A DNA stretch of 64,000 nt from NCBI RefSeq assembly GCF_006864365.1, contig NZ_QHLJ01000002.1:62001-126000 (forward strand). Reading direction: 5' to 3'. A program made the translations under genes and the position numbers. The notes under the pieces are model-generated. The model saw only the letters and a list, made by a program, of their open reading frames with translations, did no database searches and had not been told where the DNA came from. How positions within the stretch are numbered: the first letter of the stretch is position 1; each line of letters begins with the position of its first letter. The stretch comes from Campylobacter sp. MIT 99-7217. Lineage in GTDB: Bacteria > Campylobacterota > Campylobacteria > Campylobacterales > Campylobacteraceae. Below, piece by piece: positions 42,472 through 50,137 of the stretch.

Positions 42472-42873
42472 ATGAATATTAAGTTACTAAAGATGAAGGT
42501 TTTAGGAGATGAAAGAGGAAAACTTGTTTCTTTGGAAGCAAATAAAAATGTGCCTTTTGAGATAAAAAGGGTGTATTATATCTTTGATACCTTGCCAGAA
42601 GAAGATAGGGGCAAACATGCACATGTAAATTTAGAACAACTCATTATAGCAATTGATGGGTCTTGTGAGTTTATACTTGATGATGGAAAAGAAAAACAAA
42701 ATATAGTTCTTAACCGACCTGATATAGGACTTTATATAGGAAAAAATATATGGAGAGAAATGAAAAACTTTTCTTATGGAGCAAAGCTTATGGTGCTAGC
42801 AAGTGATTATTATGATGAGAAAGAATATATCAGATCCTATGATGAATTTTTAAAAATATGTAAGGAAAAGTGA
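42472..42873 (+). CDS. Cupin sugar 3,4-ketoisomerase paralogue 2 (FdtA/QdtA/WlaRB family)
   Basis: Small cupin enzyme of 133 aa. VPFEIKRVYYIFDT and GKHAHVNLEQLIIA contain the intact His49 and His51 of the family, followed by DGSCEFILDDGK and MVLASDYYDEKEYIRSYDEF. It should convert dTDP-4-keto-6-deoxyglucose to the 3-keto-6-deoxy-glucose (QdtA, WlaRB) or -galactose (FdtA) form; I cannot tell which. It is the likely functional copy of the tandem pair. An AAGGG ribosome site lies at the stop of the preceding gene. No poly-G tract is inside it. Confidence 0.85.
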   Translation: MNIKLLKMKVLGDERGKLVSLEANKNVPFEIKRVYYIFDTLPEEDRGKHAHVNLEQLIIAIDGSCEFILDDGKEKQNIVLNRPDIGLYIGKNIWREMKNFSYGAKLMVLASDYYDEKEYIRSYDEFLKICKEK

Positions 42874-42909
42874 TCATGTATCAAAATTTAAAATTTAAAG
42901 GTTTTTGAT

Positions 42910-43383
42910 ATGAACGAGAATATCATGTTACATCCTCTTTGTGATGTACAAAGTAAAAGCATAGGAACAAAAACAAAAATTTGGCAATTTTGCGTTGTAT
43001 TGCCAAAAGCTATCATAGGCAAAAACTGCAATATCTGCTCGCATTGTTTTATAGAAAATGATGTCAAAATAGGCGATAATGTTACGATAAAATGTGGAGT
43101 TCAAATTTGGGACGGTATAGAAATTGAAGATGATGTTTTTATAGGTCCTAATGTAACTTTTTGCAATGACAAATATCCAAAGTCAAGACAATATCCTGAT
43201 AAATTTTTAAAAACTATCATCAAAAAAGGTGCTTCAATCGGTGCAAATGCCACCATACTACCGGGTATAAAGATAGGCAGAAATGCTATCATAGGAGCTG
43301 GTTGCATTGTTACAAAAGATGTGGCTGATGATATGATTGTTTTTAGCAAACAAAATATTATTTCCATGGGGGGGGGGGGTTAG
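42910..43383 (+). CDS. Hexapeptide acetyltransferase for the 3-amino sugar (FdtC/QdtC-like)
   Basis: Left-handed beta-helix acyltransferase, 157 aa as assembled. Repeats of [LIV]-G-x4 run from about residue 28 ([37 protein letters not shown]) to residue 145 ([29 protein letters not shown]). The [13 protein letters not shown] loop resembles that of dTDP-Fuc3N/Qui3N N-acetyltransferases. The stop comes directly after a G12 tract. With 11 G the protein would be 170 aa and its TGA would overlap the next ATG. The core fold precedes the tract, so activity may persist in all registers. The start has no strong ribosome site. Confidence 0.82.
   Translation: MNENIMLHPLCDVQSKSIGTKTKIWQFCVVLPKAIIGKNCNICSHCFIENDVKIGDNVTIKCGVQIWDGIEIEDDVFIGPNVTFCNDKYPKSRQYPDKFLKTIIKKGASIGANATILPGIKIGRNAIIGAGCIVTKDVADDMIVFSKQNIISMGGGG
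43368..43379 (+). repeat. Poly-G tract (G12) at the 3' end of the FdtC/QdtC-like gene
   Basis: Twelve G including that of the ATG codon. At 12 G translation stops at 43381-43383. At 11 G the tail is [17 protein letters not shown] with a stop overlapping the next start (43420). At 10 G the tail is LDS. Confidence 0.95.
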
Positions 43384-43419
43384 ACTCCTAGCTTCTTCTT
43401 GCCAAAAGTTGAGGATAGC

Positions 43420-44103
43420 ATGAAAAATCCTCAACTTCAAAACATACTCAATCAAAGTTTTCCCATAAGTTCTAAAAGTATTAACATGCGTTTGGTTCAA
43501 GTAAGCGATGCAAGCTTTATACTTGAACTTCGTAGCAATGTAAATAAAAACAAATTTCTTTCTCCTACAACTCAAACTCTTAAAGCTCAAGAAGAATGGA
43601 TCTACACCTATAAACAAAGAGAAAAAGAAAATAAAGAATTTTATTTTGTTATAGAATCAAAAAGTGGTGAAAAACTAGGTGTTGTAAGGACTTATGACTT
43701 TAGGGATAATTCTTTTTGCTGGGGAAGTTGGATTATAAAAGATGAAGCTCCAGCAGATACAGCTATACAGTCAGTTCTTCAAATTTATATCTTTGCCTTT
43801 GAAATTTTAGGCTTTGAACAAAGCCATTTTGATGTAAGAAAACAAAACTCTAAAGTTATAGCTTTTCATAAAAGATTTGGAGCAAAAATAATTCGAGAAG
43901 ATGAGGATAATTTTTATTTTATTTTTTTGAAAAAAGACTTTGAAATAACAAAAACGAAATATAAAAAATATCTTACACCAACTGATATGGGGGGGGGGTA
44001 TGCTAGATATATAAGCAATCAATACTTACTACTTCTAAAACACACTTTCATTGTAAAAATTGACCCCAACCTTTCTCATTATACCCTACAAAAAGCATCA
44101 TAG
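43420..44103 (+). CDS. GNAT-family N-acetyltransferase (LOS amino-sugar region)
   Basis: The 227-aa protein starts at ATG 43420 (a TTG 21 nt earlier is possible). It has the RimJ/RimL-type GNAT layout: INMRLVQVSDASFILELRS, FYFVIESKSGEKLGVVRTYDF, then a conserved-looking WGSWIIKDEAPADTAIQ and EQSHFDVRKQNSKVIAFHKRFGAK (about 150-175). The catalytic domain ends near FLKKDFEITKTKYKKYL, before a G10 tract. The present register adds a 37-residue unrelated basic tail ending at 44103, 10 nt before the formyltransferase start. It may N- or O-acetylate the LOS sugar. Confidence 0.8.
   Translation: MKNPQLQNILNQSFPISSKSINMRLVQVSDASFILELRSNVNKNKFLSPTTQTLKAQEEWIYTYKQREKENKEFYFVIESKSGEKLGVVRTYDFRDNSFCWGSWIIKDEAPADTAIQSVLQIYIFAFEILGFEQSHFDVRKQNSKVIAFHKRFGAKIIREDEDNFYFIFLKKDFEITKTKYKKYLTPTDMGGGYARYISNQYLLLLKHTFIVKIDPNLSHYTLQKAS
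43989..43998 (+). repeat. Poly-G tract (G10) at the 3' end of the GNAT gene
   Basis: Ten G including that of the ATG codon. At 10 G the frame runs to 44103. At 9 G it ends GMLDI and at 11 G GVC, both about 90-100 nt earlier. Confidence 0.95.
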
Positions 44104-44113
44104 AGGAAAATTA

Positions 44114-44944
44114 ATGTGCAAAATAATCATAGCAGGCAAAAATCAAATAGCTACAAATGCTCTAAAATACATGCTAAAACATTATGTAAGCAAAGATGAA
44201 ATAGTCATAATATCAAATAAAACAGATAAAGGGCTAAACTCATGGCAACCCTCACTAAAAAATTTAGCAAAGAGCTTAAATGTGAGAGAAATTAGTCTAA
44301 AAGAAGCCTATGATATGGAGAATTCTCTGTTTATATCTTTAGAATTTGATAGGCTCATAAAAACAAGTAATTTCCTCACAAAAAGGCTATATAATATCCA
44401 TTTTTCAAAACTCCCCCTCTATAAGGGTATGTATACTTCCATTATGCCTATTTTATATGGTGAGAAAGATTCTGGCGTTACACTACACAAAATTAATGAT
44501 GGTATCGATACGGGCGATATTATAGCTCAAAAGATTTTTGACATTGATATAAATGATACAGCTAGGCATTTGTATTTTAAATACTTAAATAATGGCTTTT
44601 GCCTATTTAAAGAAAATATAGAAAAGCTACTATCACAAAATTATCAAACTCTCAAACAAAATGTTATTTCCAGTAGCTATTACTCAAAAGCTGATGTAGA
44701 TTTTAATGATATAAAGATCAATTTAAACAAAACAAGCTTTGAAATACACAACCAAATACGAGCCTTTATATTTAAAGAATACCAACTACCAACGCTAAAA
44801 GGCATAAAGATAAAATCTAGCATATTAAGCGAAGAATTTATTGGATTTAATTCTTTTACAGAGTTTAAAAACTGCTTCATACTATCAGGTATAGATGGCT
44901 ACAAAATAACTGCTTATAAGGAGTTAGATTTTAATAAAAAATAA
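44114..44944 (+). CDS. dTDP-amino-sugar N-formyltransferase (WlaRD-like)
   Basis: The 276-aa protein starts at ATG after TAGAGGAAAAT; the open frame upstream is inside the GNAT tail. It is a formyltransferase fold with the catalytic triad Asn94, His96 (YNIHFSKLPLYKG) and Asp132 (NDGIDTGDIIAQ). The C-terminal part has KADVDFNDIKINLN and an EIHNQIRAF stretch. It should move a formyl group from 10-formyl-tetrahydrofolate to dTDP-3-amino-3,6-dideoxyhexose. In C. jejuni 81116 the WlaRD enzyme makes dTDP-Qui3NFo. It competes with the acetyltransferases for the same amine. Confidence 0.9.
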   Translation: MCKIIIAGKNQIATNALKYMLKHYVSKDEIVIISNKTDKGLNSWQPSLKNLAKSLNVREISLKEAYDMENSLFISLEFDRLIKTSNFLTKRLYNIHFSKLPLYKGMYTSIMPILYGEKDSGVTLHKINDGIDTGDIIAQKIFDIDINDTARHLYFKYLNNGFCLFKENIEKLLSQNYQTLKQNVISSSYYSKADVDFNDIKINLNKTSFEIHNQIRAFIFKEYQLPTLKGIKIKSSILSEEFIGFNSFTEFKNCFILSGIDGYKITAYKELDFNKK

Positions 44945-44992
44945 ATCTTGTTATGATACAATACAAATTTTAAGGTCAAATCAAGGATAAAA

Positions 44993-45999
44993 ATGTCTCA
45001 TAAAATTTCAGTTATCATACCTTGCTATAATTCAGTAAAATACCTAGAAAGAAGTCTTGGATCTGTGCTTAAGCAAAGTTATGACAATTGGGAAGCAATT
45101 TGCATCGATGATTGCTCTAGCGATAATACCTATGAAGTACTTTTAAAACTTGCTTACAAAGATAAAAGAATAAAAGTATTTCGTAATGAAAAAAACATGG
45201 GATATCCTATCATTAGCTATCCTCTAGCTCTTGAACAAGCAAGTGGAGAATTTATCTTTTTTCTAGGATATGATGATGAATTAAGTAAAACATGCTTTGA
45301 ACTACTCATCAAAAGATACGAGGAATTAAACGATGAAAGTATTGACATCATAGTACCAGATCTTTTATTTTACTACCCTCAAAATCCAAGCAAAAATCAT
45401 GAATTAGCGGGTATAGATAATGATGAAAACACGCAAAGTATGATACTTGAAGGCAAAGAAGCTTTTAAATATAGTCTTGATTGGAAAATTCATGGCGCAA
45501 ATCTTTACAAAAGTTCTCTTGTAAAAAAGCTAGGATTTAGCTGGGGGGTATGAATGATGATGAATACTCAACAAGAGAATTTATTTACTATGCTAGGAAA
45601 ATTGCTTTTTGTAAAGATGCTACTTATATATACTATCAACTTGATGAAAGTTTGACTAAGAAGCATTCGCCAAGAAAATTTAATGTCTATAGGGTTTTTA
45701 TGAGATTAGAAGAACTAGCAAAAAAAGAAAAAATGAAAAAATCTTTAATCAAAACAATAAACAAACACAGATACAGCGAGTTTTATTACCTACAAAATAT
45801 GTATCTACAAGATCAAGATAAATTTTCCCTAGAAGATCAAAAAACTATACAAGGTTATCTTGATGAACATTTTGCTTCTTTAAAGCCGTATTATACTTTA
45901 GCAGATTATATTTTTAGAAAAGAAAGAATTATGAATAAAAAATTTATAGTTTTATTTCATTTTATAAAATTTCAGTATAGAAAGCTAAAAAATGCCTAA
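44993..45999 (+). pseudogene. Family 2 glycosyltransferase split by a frameshift at a G6 run
   Basis: The 5' part (44993-45553) codes HKISVIIPCYNSVKYLERSLGSVL, CIDDCSSDNTYEV and LGYDDELSK, and ends LGFSWGV. The 3' part (from 45550) continues MNDDEYSTREFIYYARKIAFC to 45999 in another frame. One extra G (7 instead of 6) gives SWGGMNDDEYSTR and a single 335-aa GT2, normal in length. So this allele is broken by one base in a short G-run, or the assembly dropped a G. The second part might be translated from its own ATG but lacks the donor-binding domain. Intact, it would add a sugar in LOS. Confidence 0.82.
45543..45548 (+). repeat. G6 run at the glycosyltransferase frameshift
   Basis: Six G at the break. 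Seven or four would restore the frame. It is shorter than the usual Campylobacter phase-variable tracts (eight or more), so phase variation is less certain. Confidence 0.85.
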
Positions 46000-47062
46000 A
46001 TTTTCGATACTCTGTCCAAGCTTCAATCACGAACAATATGTTGGCTTTTTTATAGAAAGTGTTTTAAAACAAGAATTTAGAGACTTTGAGTTAATCATCG
46101 TTGATGATTGCTCAAAAGATAACAATGTTAAGAAGATACAACAATATAACGATACAAGGATTAAACTCATTTGTCATTCTTTTAATCAAGGCATTAACGC
46201 GAGCTTAAATACCGCATTTAAGCACTCGAGCGGAGAAATTATCATATTTTGTGCAAGTGATGATATGTTTGAACAAAACGCTTTAAATGAATACAACAAA
46301 TACTTCCAAGATAAAAAAAATAATATCATCGTTCCAAGCCTCACTCTCATAGATATCCAAAACCAAGTTTTAACTAAGCAAAGCCACCAACCCATCAAAA
46401 TGAGTAGGGAAAAGCTTTTAAATCATCTTTTTTTAAAAGGAAACTGTCTTACCTCTCCTGGACTAAGCATGAGAAGGGATATTTTTGAACGAGTACTTTA
46501 TCCTTTACCTCTATGTATATGCAACCAACAAGATACCCAAATGCACATTAAGCTTCTTTTGCAATACGAATACACCATACTTGATGAAAAACTTGTCAAA
46601 TACCGCCTTGATATACAAAATCCAAGTATAAGTGCGCAGAATAATCCCCTAACCAAAATAAGAGAAAACTTAGAAACCCAAATGATCATGGATACCTTCC
46701 TACAATGCAAAGATTTAAAGCTTTTAAAGCAAATTTTTTCTGCTGAAAACTCTCAAGAATATATAGAAATTTTTGAAGATGATATCTCTTTTTTCTTAGG
46801 AAAAATGGCTCTTTTATCTCCTCATCTTGAAAGAAGAATTTGGGGCTATCATAAGATAATGAAAGCTTATGATACAAATGCTCAAGCCTTGCATGAAAGG
46901 TATAATTTTACCTTTAAGTCCATGCTAGATCTTGCTTTATTTTGCAAGGAAGATGATACCTACATAAAAAAATATAAAAAATACAAGAAATTTTTTAAAA
47001 TTAGCCTGATTTTTTTTGGAATTTTGCTGATTTTATTTATTATTTTGGAGGTTTTAAGATGA
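45992..47062 (+). CDS. Family 2 glycosyltransferase with a C-terminal membrane helix
   Basis: The 356-aa protein opens [23 protein letters not shown], with IVDDCSKDN and [11 protein letters not shown] (the DxD equivalent is SDD, about 89-91) and [11 protein letters not shown] for acceptor binding. Unlike its neighbours it ends in a hydrophobic helix (about residues 334-354: [19 protein letters not shown]), which would anchor it to the inner membrane. It overlaps both neighbours by 4-8 nt. Probably adds or modifies an LOS sugar; specificity unknown. Confidence 0.85.
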   Translation: MPKFSILCPSFNHEQYVGFFIESVLKQEFRDFELIIVDDCSKDNNVKKIQQYNDTRIKLICHSFNQGINASLNTAFKHSSGEIIIFCASDDMFEQNALNEYNKYFQDKKNNIIVPSLTLIDIQNQVLTKQSHQPIKMSREKLLNHLFLKGNCLTSPGLSMRRDIFERVLYPLPLCICNQQDTQMHIKLLLQYEYTILDEKLVKYRLDIQNPSISAQNNPLTKIRENLETQMIMDTFLQCKDLKLLKQIFSAENSQEYIEIFEDDISFFLGKMALLSPHLERRIWGYHKIMKAYDTNAQALHERYNFTFKSMLDLALFCKEDDTYIKKYKKYKKFFKISLIFFGILLILFIILEVLR

Positions 47063-48150
47063 TTAAATTTTTAGATTTATTTGAACTCAATCAAACATAT
47101 AGAAAAGAGATTGATGAAGCTATTTCTCGTGTTCTTGATAGTGGATGGTATCTACTTGGAAAAGAAGTTCAAAACTTTGAAAAAAAATTTGCTGATTTTT
47201 GTGGAACAAAACACTGCGTAGCTTGTGCAAATGGACTTGACGGCTTAAGACTTATCATTAAAGCCTATGATTTTAAAGAAAATGATGAGATTATAGTTCC
47301 AGCAAATACCTATATAGCTTCTATATTAGCTATTAGTGATAATGCCTTAAAGCCTGTTTTAGTTGAACCTGATATCAACACTTATAACATCAACCCTGAT
47401 CTAATAGAAGAAAAAATCACACCCAATACGAAAGCTATCATGGTTGTTCATCTTTACGGACAAGCTGTTGATATGGGTAAAATTTATACCTTAGCTCAAA
47501 AATACAAACTCAAAATCATAGAAGATTGCGCTCAAGCTCATGGGGCAATCGAACTTTATACCCAAAAAAGAGTTGGAAATTTAGGTGATGCAGGGGCTTT
47601 TTCTTTTTATCCGGGTAAAAATTTAGGTTGTTTAGGAGATGGGGGTTGTATCACTACCAACGATGATAATCTAGCTCAAAAAATACGAGCCTTGGCAAAC
47701 TATGGCTCACACATTAAATACCAAAATCTTTATAAAGGCTTAAATTCGCGCTTAGATGAGATTCAAGCAGGAGTATTAAGTGTAAAACTAAAATATTTAG
47801 ACGAGGATAATCAAAAAAGAAGAGAAATAGCAAATTTCTATAGAACTCATATCAATAACCCTAAAATAATCTTGCCTCAAAGCCAAGATGATAAATCTCA
47901 TGTTTGGCATCTTTTTGTCATCAGAAGCAAACAAAGAGATGAGCTTCAAAAGTATTTAGAGAAAAATCAAATTCAAACCATTATCCATTACCCAATTCCC
48001 CCTCACAAACAAGAGTGCTATCCTGAACTTCATCATCTAAATTTACACATAAGTGAGCAAATTCATGAAGAAGTCTTATCCCTACCCATATCTCCTGCAA
48101 TGCAAGATACACAGGTAAAAAAAGTTGTAGAAATACTCAACGCATGGTGA
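47059..48150 (+). CDS. PLP-dependent sugar aminotransferase (WlaRG/FdtB/QdtB-like)
   Basis: DegT/DnrJ/EryC1 family, 363 aa. It converts dTDP-3-keto-6-deoxyhexose to the 3-amino sugar. The PLP lysine is K187 ([10 protein letters not shown]), with EDCAQAHGA (Asp156) and CANGLDGL. The C-terminal [13 protein letters not shown] is typical of the FdtB/QdtB group. Together with rmlA, rmlB and a ketoisomerase it completes a pathway to dTDP-Fuc3N or dTDP-Qui3N. Homologous to WlaRG of C. jejuni 81116. It overlaps the glycosyltransferase stop by 4 nt. Confidence 0.93.
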   Translation: MIKFLDLFELNQTYRKEIDEAISRVLDSGWYLLGKEVQNFEKKFADFCGTKHCVACANGLDGLRLIIKAYDFKENDEIIVPANTYIASILAISDNALKPVLVEPDINTYNINPDLIEEKITPNTKAIMVVHLYGQAVDMGKIYTLAQKYKLKIIEDCAQAHGAIELYTQKRVGNLGDAGAFSFYPGKNLGCLGDGGCITTNDDNLAQKIRALANYGSHIKYQNLYKGLNSRLDEIQAGVLSVKLKYLDEDNQKRREIANFYRTHINNPKIILPQSQDDKSHVWHLFVIRSKQRDELQKYLEKNQIQTIIHYPIPPHKQECYPELHHLNLHISEQIHEEVLSLPISPAMQDTQVKKVVEILNAW

Positions 48151-48160
48151 GCTACAATAC

Positions 48161-49162
48161 ATGAATGATCAAATTACTATCATCACAGCTTTTTATGATA
48201 TAAAACGAGAATCTATCGTGGGAGCTGAAAGAGATATTGCAAAATACTTAGAGTATTTTTCTTTTTGGGCTGGGCTTAAAAATGAGCTTATCATCTATAC
48301 AGATAAAGAATTTAAAGAAGATATCCTCAATGAAAGAAAAAAGCACGGCTTAGAGCATAAAACAACGATCATCATAAAGGAATTTGAAAGCTTTGAGCCA
48401 CAAAGCCTAGCTTTGATAAGAAATACTTTCCAAAATTTTGATCAAACTAAAGCAAGGGCAAATCCTAGGAATATCGAGTGCATTAGTGCTGAGTATTGCT
48501 TTTTGATGTATATGAAAGTTCTTTGCGTTTGTGACTCTATACAAAGAGGTTTAGGCGAGGAAAATTTTATGTGGCTTGATTTTGGCTTTAACCATACAGA
48601 TGATTTTTTTACCGATAAAACGCAGTTTAATTTTACTCTCATTAACAATGAAAAAATGTCAAAAGATAAGATGAATTTTTTCAAACTCAAAGATGAAGAA
48701 AAAGACAATCTTGCAAGTATTTATTTTTCTATGAAAACCTTTATCATGGGTGGCTTGCTTTTTGGCAACAAAACAGCTTGGCGTGAATTTCACAAGCATT
48801 TTAGGGAAGCTTTAAAATGCTTTGCAAGTATGGGACTTATGGACGATGATCAAATTTTTCTACTTTGGTGCGTGAGAAACTATCCGCAAAATTATACTTT
48901 ACACCGCTCTTATGCTTGGTTTGATTCTTTATATGAATTTATGCCCAAGGAAAAGATAAAAAGTCTAAGTATAAGAAGTTTTGAAACCACCATTATCTTT
49001 TATAAACTCGCCAAAAAAGAAATCAAAAAAAACCTTAAAGATGAAAAATACCTTTGCTTATTGAAAAATATGATAAAATACTTTTTCTATAAATTTATTT
49101 ATAGAAAAAAACTTCATATTAAGTTTGATTACAAAGATAGGGGAAATTATGTTGAGGAGTGA
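48161..49162 (+). CDS. HtrL/YibB-family protein (LOS region)
   Basis: This 333-aa protein matches the HtrL/YibB family, which occurs in LPS/LOS loci and is presumed to have glycosyltransferase-like activity. Marks are ITIITAFYDIKRE at the N-terminus, FMWLDFGFNHTDDFF (about 138-152, WxDxG motif), FIMGGLLFGN and MDDDQIFLLW. No signal peptide. C. jejuni strains carry similar genes in some LOS classes. The 3' end overlaps the next gene by 14 nt. Function unproven. Confidence 0.78.
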   Translation: MNDQITIITAFYDIKRESIVGAERDIAKYLEYFSFWAGLKNELIIYTDKEFKEDILNERKKHGLEHKTTIIIKEFESFEPQSLALIRNTFQNFDQTKARANPRNIECISAEYCFLMYMKVLCVCDSIQRGLGEENFMWLDFGFNHTDDFFTDKTQFNFTLINNEKMSKDKMNFFKLKDEEKDNLASIYFSMKTFIMGGLLFGNKTAWREFHKHFREALKCFASMGLMDDDQIFLLWCVRNYPQNYTLHRSYAWFDSLYEFMPKEKIKSLSIRSFETTIIFYKLAKKEIKKNLKDEKYLCLLKNMIKYFFYKFIYRKKLHIKFDYKDRGNYVEE

Positions 49163-50105
49163 GGCTTTTATATTTAATGAAATTACATATTTTTTAGTCG
49201 CTAAACTTACTCCTTTTAAATCATTTAGAAGAAGATTAAAAGGACTCATGAGAAATAAGATAGAACACCCCAAAGCAGCAAATTTCCTCAAGCAAAACTA
49301 TGTCCTACCTTTTTTAGAGGGTGCAATTCCAAATTTTCCTTTCAAAGCCAAAAAGCATTTTGAAGATGAAAAAATCATTTGGCAACTTTGGTATCAAGGC
49401 GAACAAAACGCCCCAGCTCTCATTCAAAAATGCCTAAGCTCAGTTAAAAAGCATATGGGAAAAGAGTATAAGATCATCGTTTTAGATGAGCAAAGCATTA
49501 AAGATTATATTGATTTTCCTGATTTTGTTTATGAAAAGCTAAGGCAAAAAAGTTTTGGCGAAAAAAGCGTTACTTTCTTTTCTGACTTGCTTCGCATGAG
49601 CTTGCTAAGCGTTTATGGGGGAATTTGGCTTGATGCAAGCATTTTTTTAAGTGATAAAATCCCACAAAAACTTTGTCAAAAAGACTTTTTTGTTTATCAG
49701 CGATCAAAGCTAAAGCCACAAGATCACAAAGAATGGACTGCTTTTGATTATAGGTATTTCATTTGGGAAAAGGACTTTCGTGCAAGGTTTTTTTCAGCTT
49801 TTATCATCGCGAAGAAAGATTATCCGCTAATAACTGCCTTAAAAGACATTTTGATGAACTTTTGGCAAAAAGAAAACGAGCTTCCTCATTATTTTACCCT
49901 ACATTTTATCTTTGATTTACTGCTTGAAAATGAAAATTATCAGGCTTTAAACTGCGAGCTTACCAACGATACAGATATTCACCTCGTGCAATTTCACGCT
50001 AAAAAAGGGGATTTACGCGAAAAATGGCAAGACATAAAAAGCAAAAGCTTTTTACATAAACTTCACACCACTATACAAGGCGTTGATCCTATCTTTGGGG
50101 ATTAA
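49149..50105 (+). CDS. Caps_synth / GT32-type glycosyltransferase
   Basis: I start at ATG 49149 (AGGGGA upstream), giving 318 aa; the longer frame overlaps the HtrL-like gene further. KIIWQLWYQGEQNAPALIQKCLSS (about 82-105, donor-fold start), FFSDLLRMSLLSVYGGIWLDASIF (about 140-163, with DxD-like LDAS) and a charged C-terminus fit the capsular polysaccharide synthesis/OCH1-like GT32 group. It probably transfers a sugar to LOS. It converges with lgtF, 32 bp apart. Confidence 0.82.
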   Translation: MLRSEAFIFNEITYFLVAKLTPFKSFRRRLKGLMRNKIEHPKAANFLKQNYVLPFLEGAIPNFPFKAKKHFEDEKIIWQLWYQGEQNAPALIQKCLSSVKKHMGKEYKIIVLDEQSIKDYIDFPDFVYEKLRQKSFGEKSVTFFSDLLRMSLLSVYGGIWLDASIFLSDKIPQKLCQKDFFVYQRSKLKPQDHKEWTAFDYRYFIWEKDFRARFFSAFIIAKKDYPLITALKDILMNFWQKENELPHYFTLHFIFDLLLENENYQALNCELTNDTDIHLVQFHAKKGDLREKWQDIKSKSFLHKLHTTIQGVDPIFGD

Positions 50106-50137
50106 AAAAGATTTGATAGAATTTATTTTAAAAAAAG

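Noticed and set aside
50106-50137. Terminator between the convergent GT32-type gene and lgtF
   Set aside because: Only A- and T-rich sequence; no stem of useful length was found.
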